Below, piece after piece: positions 29,659 through 38,101 of a stretch of DNA of 39,532 nt. This DNA is from a virus. The stretch covers positions 1 through 39,532 of the IMG/VR virus record IMGVR_UViG_3300036760_000399; one strand, written 5' to 3'. The notes under the pieces were generated by a model, which had not been told where the DNA came from, did no database searches, and saw only the letters and a list, made by a program, of their open reading frames with translations. The translations under genes and the position numbers were made by a program. Within the stretch, counting starts at the first letter, position 1, and each line of letters opens with the position of its first letter.

Positions 29659-30618
29659 TCAGGCGGCCAAGTCGGTTGCCCGAATCGCCAGGTGGCTGAT
29701 GCGAATCTCGCCCGGCGTATCGTTCGCGCCCTTTTCGATGTGGGCGAGCAGCTTCAGCGGGCCGGTGGCGACGTTCAGCTTGAACACCGACGCCGGCAGC
29801 ACGTTGACGCCGTTGATGTAAATCTGGATGTCGCTCAAATCGCGGCAATCCATGCGGAAGTCGAACCACGTATCGTCCACGGCGTCGACCGTCGTATCCG
29901 TGGCGGCCACTTCGGTGGTGCCGTCGTCGGACTCCGCCTTGATGTCCAGGGCGGTCCCGTCGAGGTGCAGGAAGCACGATTCGGCGATGGAATCGCAATC
30001 GCTGGCGTGGGTGGCGTTGGCCAGTCCGACGTTGATGTCGATCGAGCCTTCGTCTCCGATGTCGTAGACGGCAATGCGGCCTTCCACGATGAACGGAACG
30101 TCCACGGGGATCGATTGCTTGGACAGGATGTCGACCTTCTGGGCCTCCGCCGTCGCCGAAAAGGCCAGCTTGGCGTAGCCCGGCCCCATCGTAAGCGCGG
30201 GAGTCCCGGCGGTGAGAACCAGAACCGTGTCGGTCGGATCGCGCAGGGCGTCGATCGTGTACGACGGCTGCTTGTTGAGGTCCACCACAACGGTCGTGTC
30301 GGCGGATGCGGCGTCGAGAACGGCGACGCCGACGGCGAAATCGGCCCCGGCCACGGCGCGCAGCGGAGTGGCGGTGCCGGCCGACCGGTCCCAAAAGACC
30401 TTGTCGCCGGCGAGGATGACCACGCTGGCCGTCTTCGCCAACGTGACCTGCCCGGAGGTCTTCAGGGCGGCGGGGTCGCCAGCGACGCGAGCCGCAAGGC
30501 CCTGGACCACGGCGGCCCGGCCGTCGGCCAGTTGGATCACTTCGCCGGAGGCGTAGCCGGCGGCGGGAGTCACGACGTCGATCGTGTCGGCGTCTTTGTA
30601 AAGGGTTGCTTCGGACAT
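29659..30618 (-). CDS. Capsid decoration/cement protein (DUF2190-like) with a C-terminal extension
   Basis: 319 aa. The first 110 residues (MSEATLYKDADTIDVVTPAA, GYASGEVIQLADGRAAVVQG, FAVGVAVLDAAS) are the DUF2190 pattern of small phage capsid cement proteins. The remaining 200 residues form a separate beta-rich domain (FIVEGRIAVYDIGDEGSIDI, FRMDCRDLSDIQIYINGVNV) resembling a lectin or laminin-G-like fold, which would sit on the capsid surface. DUF2190 proteins are usually about 110 aa, so this is a fusion. GAGGAG precedes the start. Confidence 0.6.
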   Translation of the reverse strand: MSEATLYKDADTIDVVTPAAGYASGEVIQLADGRAAVVQGLAARVAGDPAALKTSGQVTLAKTASVVILAGDKVFWDRSAGTATPLRAVAGADFAVGVAVLDAASADTTVVVDLNKQPSYTIDALRDPTDTVLVLTAGTPALTMGPGYAKLAFSATAEAQKVDILSKQSIPVDVPFIVEGRIAVYDIGDEGSIDINVGLANATHASDCDSIAESCFLHLDGTALDIKAESDDGTTEVAATDTTVDAVDDTWFDFRMDCRDLSDIQIYINGVNVLPASVFKLNVATGPLKLLAHIEKGANDTPGEIRISHLAIRATDLAA

Positions 30619-30678
30619 TGCTCTTAAACTCCTCGGTCAAAATTGGTTTGGTTGGTTTGGCAATAAGCGAATCGGAAG

Positions 30679-30713
30679 CGGACCTGTCCCGGAAACCGTC
30701 CGGGACAGGTCCG
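30679..30713. terminator. Strong hairpin between capsid and decoration genes
   Basis: Perfect 15-bp inverted repeat CGGACCTGTCCCGGA / TCCGGGACAGGTCCG with a five-base loop. No T-tract follows leftward, so it is more likely a processing or attenuating structure that lets capsid mRNA levels differ from the genes downstream. Confidence 0.55.
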
Positions 30714-30728
30714 GTAAAAGACTCAAAA

Positions 30729-32348
30729 TCACCCGGTTCCAGCCGACTTGTGCAGCCCGCGATAGTCGAGGGCCTTGGCGCCGATGTCCAGGTTGATGTC
30801 CCAGCCCACGCCCCACTGGCCCTTGTCCAGAACGAAGGAGCGCATGACCGGCTGGCGGTTGGTGCCGCGGCGATAGGCGACGCGGACGGTCCGCGAACCT
30901 CCGGCGGACAGGAACCAGTTGGTATCCAACCCGGTTCTGGCCTTGTTGGTCGTCGGGTCCACGACGCCCGCCGCCCCGATCCGATCGTCGACGCGCAACG
31001 AGAGGTTCTCGCCGGCGATGATGTTGATCGGGTAGTAGAGCGACGGAGTCGCCGCTGCGGCCGCGGCCGTGTACGCCTGCGCCGTGCTGGTCAACAACTC
31101 CTTGGACGTCCACTGCAGCGCGGACGGAACGATCAGGAACTTGGGCCGGATGTTCAACGTCGTGCCGTCGGGCATCCGGTACTTGCCCATCGCCTCGATG
31201 GCGGCCTTGATGCCGATCGCTCCCAGGGCGGCGGTCGTCAAGTTCGCATGGCCACCAGCGGTAGCGACGGCCGTGTTGTTGAACAACGCGCCGTTGTCCG
31301 CCAGTTTGGCGTTGGCCAGCAAGAGGGCGTAAACGAGGTCGGGACGCAACCGACGGGCGGCCATGCCCATTTCGTAGGGCATCCGCATGATGGCCCCCAG
31401 CCGATCGTCGATGATGTCCTCCTCGGTCGCCACGAACTTGCGGGCGTATCGCGCGATGCGGTACGATTCCTTCTCGTCGGCGATCGTCGCGTCCTTGGCG
31501 GTGTCGCCGCGGGGCAACGCGCGGAGGCGGGCATCGGCGGAGAGACTGATGTCGTCCTGGGTGAGGAAGTTGGGTACGTCCTCGACATCGCACCAATCGG
31601 TGGTGTCGGGGACTTCTTCCCAGCCCGCCACCAGCCGAGCGTACATGCTGGTGGTGAAGACTTGGGCCAGCGTGCCGCCCGACGGGGCGGATCGTGCCAT
31701 TTCGAGGGCTTCGCCTGGGTCCCAGCACATCCGGCCAGTATCCAAGCGAACGCACTCGCGCACGATGTCGATGGCCGACATACGCGCATAGCGGTGACCT
31801 TGCTCCGCATCCTGGGCGGTCAAGCGATCGGCCGGAGTGGGTTCTCGGCGGCCGGTGTGCATCGACCGCGTGGTGGGATCGGCCGTGCCCGTGGCCAACA
31901 TCAGGCCGCAGGCCAAGGCACGCGCGTTCGAGTTGCCCACCGGGCCGGTGTAGGCGCTCGGCGTGTAGGGAACCGCGGCGGCGGACGCCTGCCGGCCTTC
32001 GCGGACGGCCGTGAGGAACTCGCGGCTTGCCCGGTTGACATCCCACCCCTCGTCGATGGCACAGGTTGCCATCGCGGCTGGAACGTCGGCGCCGGCCAAT
32101 TCGCGGATTTGCCGGACTCGCTCGCGTTCGGCGGTAACGGCCTGGCGGGCGGCGTCGGCCGGATCGGCGGCATCCGTCCGAGCGGCGGACTGAACGACAG
32201 CCGGAGTGACGGCGGTTGCCTTGGCGGCAGCGTCGGCGCGGGCCTTGTCGTCGCCGCTCAAGGTTTCGTAGAACGACTTGGCGTCGCTTTCGCTGGCCTC
32301 CTTGCGGAGCCCCAGCGTTTCGAGAAACGCACGCAGTTGCGGATTCAC
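30729..32348 (-). CDS. Nested capsid/scaffold product from an internal start
   Basis: In frame within the protease-capsid gene, GTG (32346-32348) is preceded by AAAGGAGGG (32356-32364) at a spacing of 7 bases, the best ribosome-binding site in the structural module. The 539-aa product begins MNPQLRAFLETLGLRKEASE, a scaffold-like helical segment before the capsid fold. This would make many capsid subunits per protease, as lambda C/Nu3 does with a nested start. Confidence 0.6.
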   Translation of the reverse strand: MNPQLRAFLETLGLRKEASESDAKSFYETLSGDDKARADAAAKATAVTPAVVQSAARTDAADPADAARQAVTAERERVRQIRELAGADVPAAMATCAIDEGWDVNRASREFLTAVREGRQASAAAVPYTPSAYTGPVGNSNARALACGLMLATGTADPTTRSMHTGRREPTPADRLTAQDAEQGHRYARMSAIDIVRECVRLDTGRMCWDPGEALEMARSAPSGGTLAQVFTTSMYARLVAGWEEVPDTTDWCDVEDVPNFLTQDDISLSADARLRALPRGDTAKDATIADEKESYRIARYARKFVATEEDIIDDRLGAIMRMPYEMGMAARRLRPDLVYALLLANAKLADNGALFNNTAVATAGGHANLTTAALGAIGIKAAIEAMGKYRMPDGTTLNIRPKFLIVPSALQWTSKELLTSTAQAYTAAAAAATPSLYYPINIIAGENLSLRVDDRIGAAGVVDPTTNKARTGLDTNWFLSAGGSRTVRVAYRRGTNRQPVMRSFVLDKGQWGVGWDINLDIGAKALDYRGLHKSAGTG

Positions 32349-33086
32349 AGTGGAACCCTCCTTTCGGGTATTGTTGGCAAAAACGTCCTCCCGAATCTTG
32401 GCCGCTTGATCGGCCCCGATCGGAACTAATGAACCTTCCTTCGGCGTCCAATCCGTGGCAACGCGGAGAGCACGCTTTCCGGCCGTGAATTGACGACCGT
32501 TGACCACGGCCGTCTGGCCGGGCTGAATCTCGACGGCATCGTTGACGCGATAGCCGACCGACACGTCGACGATGTGCGACTGCCGGACCTTGTTCCATGC
32601 CTTGTCGGCCTCCGCGTCGTCGCGGGCGAAGTACAGCCGGCCGACGATCGAGCCGCCGTCGGCCCGCAATTCGCGGATGGAGCCGAGCACGCTGTCCAAC
32701 GACCATCGATCGTGGTTGGCCAGCATCGGCATTTGCGAGGGCAGCCGCGTCCCTTCGGCCAGCAGAACCTCGTCGATGACCGACCCGCTCCGCCAATCCC
32801 AGACCTCGACCGGCGCGTCGGTCGAAATCACGGCGTCGACCGATCGTTGCTCCTCGTTGATGGTCGCGGCGCGGACCTGAAAATTGCGCGTGGTGATGTC
32901 CCGCCGCTGGCCCTCACGAACCAAGAGCGGCTCGTCGACGCCGCGATCGATCGGTTGCCCGAGTTCGACGCCGAGACGGCCTTTCTCTTCGAGACTGAGC
33001 CTCGCAAAGAAGTCTTGGGCCTCGAATTCGCTGGCGGTGGCCGGCAATCCACGGGCTTCGAGCAGTTGTCGCAATCGATCAAGCAT
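30729..33086 (-). CDS. Prohead protease - major capsid protein fusion
   Basis: 785 aa. Residues about 55-225 resemble the U35/HK97-type prohead protease, with the expected His in MLANHDRW and Ser in HIVDVSVGYRV. The C-terminal part (about residues 380-785) is the Mu gpT-like or HK97-like major capsid protein (ARKFVATEEDIIDDRL, GAIMRMPYEMGMAARRLRPD, ADNGALFNNTAVAT). Protease-capsid fusions are known in phages. AAGGAAC precedes the start at 33084-33086. A second strong start inside (GTG 32346-32348) would give the capsid part alone. The protease matures the shell; the capsid part forms it. Confidence 0.85.
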   Translation of the reverse strand: MLDRLRQLLEARGLPATASEFEAQDFFARLSLEEKGRLGVELGQPIDRGVDEPLLVREGQRRDITTRNFQVRAATINEEQRSVDAVISTDAPVEVWDWRSGSVIDEVLLAEGTRLPSQMPMLANHDRWSLDSVLGSIRELRADGGSIVGRLYFARDDAEADKAWNKVRQSHIVDVSVGYRVNDAVEIQPGQTAVVNGRQFTAGKRALRVATDWTPKEGSLVPIGADQAAKIREDVFANNTRKEGSTVNPQLRAFLETLGLRKEASESDAKSFYETLSGDDKARADAAAKATAVTPAVVQSAARTDAADPADAARQAVTAERERVRQIRELAGADVPAAMATCAIDEGWDVNRASREFLTAVREGRQASAAAVPYTPSAYTGPVGNSNARALACGLMLATGTADPTTRSMHTGRREPTPADRLTAQDAEQGHRYARMSAIDIVRECVRLDTGRMCWDPGEALEMARSAPSGGTLAQVFTTSMYARLVAGWEEVPDTTDWCDVEDVPNFLTQDDISLSADARLRALPRGDTAKDATIADEKESYRIARYARKFVATEEDIIDDRLGAIMRMPYEMGMAARRLRPDLVYALLLANAKLADNGALFNNTAVATAGGHANLTTAALGAIGIKAAIEAMGKYRMPDGTTLNIRPKFLIVPSALQWTSKELLTSTAQAYTAAAAAATPSLYYPINIIAGENLSLRVDDRIGAAGVVDPTTNKARTGLDTNWFLSAGGSRTVRVAYRRGTNRQPVMRSFVLDKGQWGVGWDINLDIGAKALDYRGLHKSAGTG

Positions 33087-33115
33087 TTTTGAGTTCCTTC
33101 CATCGAGGCAATGGT

Positions 33116-34675
33116 TCACGCCTCTACCGGCTCCTTATCGGTCGAATTGCTGGCGGCTTGGGCCGCCGCGTCCTCCGCGTCAACCACGTCCCGCAGTTTC
33201 TTGCCGGCGCCGCCCGGCTGGTCGGTCATATAGACCGGCAGTGGAAGTTCAGCCTCTTCAAACAATTGCCGCTCGCGGACCAGCGTTGCGATGTGCGACT
33301 CGATGCTCTTGCCGCGAGCCGCAACCGCGTCCGTCAGGGTGAGCGCGCGGGTTTCCAGGCTGGTCTCCTCGGCGAGGGCTTCTTTCGCCGGATCGACGTG
33401 CGGACGTGCCGGCCACGTCCATTTGTAGGTCACCAGAGCCGGCCGACGGCGCAGGGCGGGGATGGAGAAGCGGCCCTCGGCCGCGACCGTGTCGACCAAC
33501 CGGTTCAGCGTGCCGTAACTCTGCTCGGTTCCGCTGATCCAGTATTGCAGGCCGTTGCACGCCCGGCCGTAGGTCTGCGTATCCAGCCGCGCCGAGGAAT
33601 AGTTGTGCCTCGCTGAATCCAAGCGGATCATCAGCAAGGGCATTCCCATCGGCCGGCCGATCGGGCGCTCACCTTCGGAGACGTACTCGACGAACTGGAC
33701 GGGCGGCTGGTTTGGCGGTGCAAATTGCGGCGTCCAGCCCGGCGGAGCCATCGGGATCGTACCGTCCTGCAATCTCGTTTCCTCGGGGCTTAGCCACGGC
33801 TGGACATCGACATGAGTAGTGCAGAGCATTCCGTCGATAGCCGCCGAACGTCGCGCCGCGTGGTGAACCGTCTGCTTGTAATCGCGCAGGTCGGCTGATG
33901 GCTGCAACGCTGTGTTGAGCCAGGGGACGCCGCGGGCCTGGTCTTCTTCCTCGGCGATGAACTCGTGAATCATCAGGTCCGGCGGGATCGGCACGAAGTT
34001 GGCGAGGTTGAAGGTCTGCATTCCGACCGGAGTGGCCGAAGAAATGTAATACTGGGCAGGACGCCCCAGACCGTCGAAGCGGATTCCCATGAACACGTTC
34101 GGATCGCCGGTCAAATCGACAGGCGTGCAGAGCCGGCGAGGATGGATGGGCCGCAATCGCAACTTGATCGGACCTTCTGCCTGGGGATCGGTGATGAGTT
34201 GGTCAATAAACTCGCCGTTTTTCCAGAGGGAGCGAATCCGCAACTTGAGCCATTGGGCGCCGCTGATGTTCGGCCGGTAGGTGGGGGAGGCAAACCACTT
34301 TTTCCACGCCTGCTCCAGGGCCTGGTTGTAGGCCGGGTCGTCGCTGATTACCTGAAGCGTCGGCCCGTCAGGGCCAACGATGTCGTCCGCGTGGGTGTTG
34401 ATGACGCCCAAAACCGTGCCGTTCTGGCGGGCCTCGTAGTTGGCACGCGCCCGAACGATCGACAACTGGTTGGCCAGCCAGGTATTGACGCTCTGGTCGT
34501 CGGCAAACTCCCAGTGTGCCTGGTTTAGTCGATGGGTATCGGCCGATTCAAACCGGCGTGCGCCCCAGGCTGGCATCGAGCGGAAAGGGGGGGGTTGTAG
34601 CACGTCCAATGATGCCTGGGATGCTCGAATTGTCTCGGGCATGGCGATTTCGCTATGACAAAGAACTTCGGACAT
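33116..34675 (-). CDS. Portal protein (lambda B-type)
   Basis: 519 aa. The pattern WLANQLSIVRARANYEARQN, GVINTHADDIVGPDGPTLQV, WKKWF, LRIRSLWKNGEFIDQLITDP, RLRPIHPRRL, VPWLNTALQPSADLRDYKQT is that of lambda-family portals, which form the dodecameric DNA gate at one capsid vertex. GAGGTG precedes the ATG at 34673-34675 by 7 bases; the start overlaps the stop of the upstream gene as TGATG. C-terminal part is acidic and Ala-rich. Its place before the protease-capsid gene is canonical. Confidence 0.88.
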   Translation of the reverse strand: MSEVLCHSEIAMPETIRASQASLDVLQPPPFRSMPAWGARRFESADTHRLNQAHWEFADDQSVNTWLANQLSIVRARANYEARQNGTVLGVINTHADDIVGPDGPTLQVISDDPAYNQALEQAWKKWFASPTYRPNISGAQWLKLRIRSLWKNGEFIDQLITDPQAEGPIKLRLRPIHPRRLCTPVDLTGDPNVFMGIRFDGLGRPAQYYISSATPVGMQTFNLANFVPIPPDLMIHEFIAEEEDQARGVPWLNTALQPSADLRDYKQTVHHAARRSAAIDGMLCTTHVDVQPWLSPEETRLQDGTIPMAPPGWTPQFAPPNQPPVQFVEYVSEGERPIGRPMGMPLLMIRLDSARHNYSSARLDTQTYGRACNGLQYWISGTEQSYGTLNRLVDTVAAEGRFSIPALRRRPALVTYKWTWPARPHVDPAKEALAEETSLETRALTLTDAVAARGKSIESHIATLVRERQLFEEAELPLPVYMTDQPGGAGKKLRDVVDAEDAAAQAASNSTDKEPVEA

Positions 34676-34953
34676 CAGTACACCTCAGCGGCATCTGGAC
34701 GCTGGTAAATGATCCTGGTTTGCCGAATCGGCCCCCCGCGCTCCGCCGCAGCCGCCGCCTTCATTTGCTTGCACTGCTTGATGAGCGAATCGATCCTGTC
34801 GAACTGAATGCCCTTTGTCGCCCCGCCGGTCGTTCCCTCGTTCATGCTGGTCGGCCGGCAGAGTTGCAGGGCCATCAGCTTGACGATGGCCGTGTCCCAG
34901 TCGCCGGCGTCCATTGCGGCGATCGCCGCATTCTGAAGTTCTGTCGGGCTCAT
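34675..34953 (-). CDS. gpW-position head-joining-type protein
   Basis: 92 aa (MSPTELQNAAIAAMDAGDWD...IRQTRIIYQRP). It lies between the terminase and portal genes, the slot of lambda gpW, but I see no gpW signature; the helical, Met- and Ala-rich middle (IDSLIKQCKQMKAAAAA) differs. Coupled to the portal by TGATG. The start sits just inside a hairpin (34957-34999), so its translation may be regulated. Function by position only. Confidence 0.5.
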   Translation of the reverse strand: MSPTELQNAAIAAMDAGDWDTAIVKLMALQLCRPTSMNEGTTGGATKGIQFDRIDSLIKQCKQMKAAAAAERGGPIRQTRIIYQRPDAAEVY

Positions 34954-34956
34954 TTC

Positions 34957-34999
34957 GTAGGCTCAAAGGGCGTCGTTTCCGCGTAAGGACGCAGCCTAC
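34957..34999 (-). promoter_or_regulatory. Leader hairpin abutting the start of the gpW-position gene
   Basis: Leftward GTAGGCTGCGTC pairs with GACGC-x6-AGCCTAC, a 12-bp stem with a bulge, ending three bases before the ATG. It can cover the only candidate ribosome-binding site (TTTGAGCC) and so may block translation unless melted. Confidence 0.45.
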
Positions 35000-35027
35000 C
35001 ACACCGAAAAGGGAAAAAATGTACCAA

Positions 35028-35046
35028 TGTTACAGACGCTGTAACA
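35028..35046. promoter_or_regulatory. Perfect palindrome in the gap between terminase-linked and portal-linked genes
   Basis: TGTTACAG-ACG-CTGTAACA, 8-bp arms. It is the centre of the 190-base gap 34954-35143 that has no other gene. It could bind a regulator of the portal-tail transcript, or be a weak rightward terminator (followed by CTTTTCTTT on the plus strand). Confidence 0.45.
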
Positions 35047-35143
35047 CTTTTCTTTCACCTAAGACGAGCGAGAAATTGCTCGATTTTGCAAGAACCTCAA
35101 GTTCCTTCGTTCGGATAGACAAACCGTACCAGCCGGATTTCCG

Positions 35144-35290
35144 TTATTTTCCGTCCAGTTTTCGCGTCAATTCCCGTCGGATGATATTGGCGCTGGTGGA
35201 GTCGGGGCCAGTGCAGCGTTCGGTTGCCTGGAGCGTTTTTTGAAGATCGTCAATCGAAAGATCGGAAAGTTTCGGTGCTCTGGATCGCAT
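35144..35290 (-). CDS. 48-aa hypothetical protein
   Basis: MRSRAPKLSDLSIDDLQKTL, then QATERCTGPDSTSANIIRRE and LTRKLDGK. GAGGTG lies 6 bases before the ATG (35288-35290), immediately after the zinc-finger gene. Helical, mildly basic; no family recognised. Confidence 0.55.
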   Translation of the reverse strand: MRSRAPKLSDLSIDDLQKTLQATERCTGPDSTSANIIRRELTRKLDGK

Positions 35291-35293
35291 GAT

Positions 35294-35770
35294 TCACCTC
35301 GGGGTCTTTTTGGTCCTTCCACATTGGGGACACTTGTGCCAGCGGACAGTCTTCCGCGTGCTGCTGACTTTCATCGGAACGCCGCAATCGGGGCATACGG
35401 GAACGGGCGGCGCTTTCGGTTGGGCGCTGTTGCCGCGATCGAGCGGAGCCGGGTCCAGTAGGTCGTCTGTGACGTCGGCCTCGCCATCGTCGGGGATGCT
35501 TTGCGTCACGAACGCCTCGAAGCTGAATGTCCGCCGGCAATTCCCACAACGCGCCCTGCCGCTGTACCACGGCGCTGCCTGGTCGTTTGCCTTGCCGTCG
35601 CCCCGTCGATTGCCGCCGCCAAACCACCGTGAACCGGAGACTGCATTGGCGGCGTCTTCCCCGCGCATGACTGCGCGAGGACGAACGCCGCTGGGCTCCT
35701 GAAGAATCTCCGCCTGGCCGCAACCGCAGTAGGGACAGAACGGTCCGTTGCAGTAATTGAGGACGCTCAT
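35294..35770 (-). CDS. Multi-zinc-ribbon protein next to terminase
   Basis: 158 aa with several Cys pairs: CNGPFCPYCGCG near the N-terminus, RCGNCRRTF in the middle, and CPDCGVPM...KCPQCGRTKK at the C-terminus. These are treble-clef or zinc-ribbon-like metal sites. Small Cys-rich proteins beside terminases may bind DNA or mRNA (compare the Com protein of Mu), but the role here is not shown. The start overlaps the terminase stop as ATGA. Confidence 0.6.
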   Translation of the reverse strand: MSVLNYCNGPFCPYCGCGQAEILQEPSGVRPRAVMRGEDAANAVSGSRWFGGGNRRGDGKANDQAAPWYSGRARCGNCRRTFSFEAFVTQSIPDDGEADVTDDLLDPAPLDRGNSAQPKAPPVPVCPDCGVPMKVSSTRKTVRWHKCPQCGRTKKTPR

Positions 35771-37878
35771 GCCCGCCTCCCGGATTGCTGCCGAGCGAAC
35801 CAGCCTCCGCCCGCCGGCGATGACGCCGCCGACCTCGCCGACCCCGATTTCAACAACCGAATCCCCTTCATATAGGCCGCCACGTCCGCCATGTAGCTCG
35901 CGTCCATGTAATGGTTGGTGTCGCTCTTCGCCTTCCAATGCCGCCGCAGCACGCCCTTGATGGGCTCCTCGACTTCGACCTCCGCGGTCAAATGCTTCGC
36001 GTAGCTGAAGTGGCCTCGTTCGTCGAAACTCATCTTGTCGCCGACGCCGGCCTCCCCGAAAACCATCATCGTGCCGGGCTTGTCGGTGGGCGTCATCCAA
36101 CGATCGTGCTCAAACGCCTTCCAACGGTCGGTGTCCATGCACACGAGCCAAACGCCGTTGGGACGCCGCGACATGAACCAGCCGTCGCCCGGCTTTCGAT
36201 CCATGCTGGTGTGGGCGGGCGCATTGAAGGACGTCTGCACGCAGCCGCCGGAACGGCCGAACCCCATTGCCGGCGCCCAGCCCAGTCCCAATTCCTTGCA
36301 GGCGTGATAGATGGCGTCCGTTCGCCAGCCGGCATCGACCAGCGTCAAGGCGACCGGAACCGCCTCGCCTTCGACCGTGCGATAGGGGCCTTCGCGGAGG
36401 AAATCGGCGACCGCGCGCAGCGCCCGGACAAGAGCCACGTCGACACCCTCGTCGGAACCCACCACGGTGCCGATTACTTCCTGCACGCCATAGTCGATCG
36501 TGAAGCCCGTTCCATCCGGCCGCCAGGCTCGAACAACGCGATGGAGGGCCACTTTGCGGCAGTCGATCCCTTGAGTAACGACGGTGCATCCTGGCGGCAC
36601 GATCTTTCGCGCATAGCCGCTCACCTGGCGTTGGACTCGATAAGCGGTGATCCCAGATTCGACCGGCCCGGCTTCCTTCGGCGGATCGTTGTCCCATTCG
36701 GTCGAAACGGCGTCCTGTCCCCGCCGAGCCACCTCGTTGTAGTAGCACTGGAGCGCCGAGAGTTCGATCTGACTTCCATCGGGCAATATGGTTTCGTCGA
36801 ATCGGTTGGGGTTGGATACCTCGGCGCCGGCGTCCATCGCTTTTCTTCGCTTGACGTAGAACGCATGAGCCTTGCGGGCGTGAGGATCGTTGCTTTGGAG
36901 GTCAACCTGCCATTGTGTAACGTATTCGTCCCACAGGTCCGGTCGATCGGGCTTTCGTATGAGAAAACGGAACCGCCGGCCTTGCCAGGACGGCTTCTGG
37001 GTCGGATCGGTGAACTTGGCCGACACGCAATCCGGCTTCTGGAGCGTGGTCAGCATGATCCGGGCAACGCGACGCTTTTGACCGCCGAGGCCGGCGATGC
37101 TCCGGTCGATGCGCAGTTCCAATTTCTTCGCCTGGTCGCCGCTGTTGACGGTCTCCTCGGTGTCGGGGTCGTCGATGCCGGCGACATCGACGCGCTTGTC
37201 ACGCTTGTTCAAACCTCGGACCTCGGCGTCGAGGCCGCGCGTGGCAATGATCGCGCCGGCCGCCGGAGAGCCGGGCACGTTGGGAAGGATGATTTCTCGG
37301 CCGCACCACTTGAACTTGCTGGGATGCAGCTTGAACGGCTTCCCATTGTCGTGCCGCTTGCCCGTCACCAACTGGTAGTGCGCTCGGTTGGGCGTGCTTC
37401 CGATCGCTCGGATCGGCACGCAGACTTCCGGGTAGTCGTCGCAGAGCCGCTCGTTCTTCTCAAGGGCGTCCTTGATCGAATCGAGGCTGTCCTCCGCCTT
37501 CGTCCCGGTTGCGGCAAACAGGACGGGGAAGGAAATGACGCCCTGGAGAACGTACTTCAGCAGGACACGTTCAAAGATTTTGGTTTTGCCCTCGCCGCGA
37601 CTCGCTGCCATCGACTGATCGCCTCCGTAGTGGATGGCGCGAGCGATGGCCTCGATCATTTCCGTTTGTTGGCACGTGAAATCGTACCAAAATCGCGATT
37701 CCAACGGAGACTCTGGATCGTCGAAGTACCACCGCAACCACGCCTTGTCGTTCTTTTCCAACCGCTTCCGTCTACGCTTGTCCGCACATGGAGGGATGAC
37801 AACCTCCTGGTCGGCCTGCCGCTCTCGCCGTTTCCGCTCGACGTCGTGTTGCTTTCGCTTGGACCATCGAAAATCCAC
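35767..37878 (-). CDS. Terminase large subunit (packaging ATPase-nuclease)
   Basis: 703 aa from a GTG start with GGGAGC upstream. Walker A-type SRGEGKT (residues 93-99) follows the adenine-binding TEMIEAIARAIH region; Walker B VDVAGIDDPD (230-239) with an acidic pair; the nuclease half has TQGIDCRK (Asp439), LVDAGWRTD (Asp515) and a late acidic MDASYMADVAAYM. This is the GpA-like layout: it cuts the DNA concatemer and drives it through the portal. No small-subunit gene is obvious in this window; it may lie elsewhere. Confidence 0.88.
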   Translation of the reverse strand: MDFRWSKRKQHDVERKRRERQADQEVVIPPCADKRRRKRLEKNDKAWLRWYFDDPESPLESRFWYDFTCQQTEMIEAIARAIHYGGDQSMAASRGEGKTKIFERVLLKYVLQGVISFPVLFAATGTKAEDSLDSIKDALEKNERLCDDYPEVCVPIRAIGSTPNRAHYQLVTGKRHDNGKPFKLHPSKFKWCGREIILPNVPGSPAAGAIIATRGLDAEVRGLNKRDKRVDVAGIDDPDTEETVNSGDQAKKLELRIDRSIAGLGGQKRRVARIMLTTLQKPDCVSAKFTDPTQKPSWQGRRFRFLIRKPDRPDLWDEYVTQWQVDLQSNDPHARKAHAFYVKRRKAMDAGAEVSNPNRFDETILPDGSQIELSALQCYYNEVARRGQDAVSTEWDNDPPKEAGPVESGITAYRVQRQVSGYARKIVPPGCTVVTQGIDCRKVALHRVVRAWRPDGTGFTIDYGVQEVIGTVVGSDEGVDVALVRALRAVADFLREGPYRTVEGEAVPVALTLVDAGWRTDAIYHACKELGLGWAPAMGFGRSGGCVQTSFNAPAHTSMDRKPGDGWFMSRRPNGVWLVCMDTDRWKAFEHDRWMTPTDKPGTMMVFGEAGVGDKMSFDERGHFSYAKHLTAEVEVEEPIKGVLRRHWKAKSDTNHYMDASYMADVAAYMKGIRLLKSGSARSAASSPAGGGWFARQQSGRRA

Positions 37879-37928
37879 ACTGTTATTGCTCCCTACGCCG
37901 TAAAAAACTGGTCAAATGGATGGATGGA

Positions 37929-38066
37929 CTATAGGTTACACGCGAACGATAGCCGTGGGACACCTCGCGCCTCGCCCCGGCCTGGGAGTACCTTGGGAGG
38001 GGCACCCATAGGGAGGGCACGGGGGCGGAGACTGGGCGTCCCGGAGGTCATTTCTTTCTTGTTCAT
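37929..38066 (-). CDS. Short Pro-rich reading frame upstream of terminase
   Basis: 45 aa (MNKKEMTSGTPSLRPRALPM...). There is no strong ribosome-binding site and the composition is odd (Pro, Arg, Gly). It fills most of the gap before the terminase gene (37879-38132), which otherwise holds only the hairpin at 38102-38121. May be non-coding. Confidence 0.25.
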   Translation of the reverse strand: MNKKEMTSGTPSLRPRALPMGAPPKVLPGRGEARGVPRLSFACNL

Positions 38067-38101
38067 CTTGCCATCGTTGCAAATTCATTTACTTCCCAGC
38101 T

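Noticed and set aside
28567-32429. Very long plus-strand frames across the head genes (686 and 607 codons)
   Set aside because: They are antisense to recognised head genes in GC-rich DNA, where long spurious frames are expected.
34516-35243. Plus-strand frames across the terminase-portal gap
   Set aside because: No ribosome-binding sites, antisense to coupled head genes, and low-quality protein composition.
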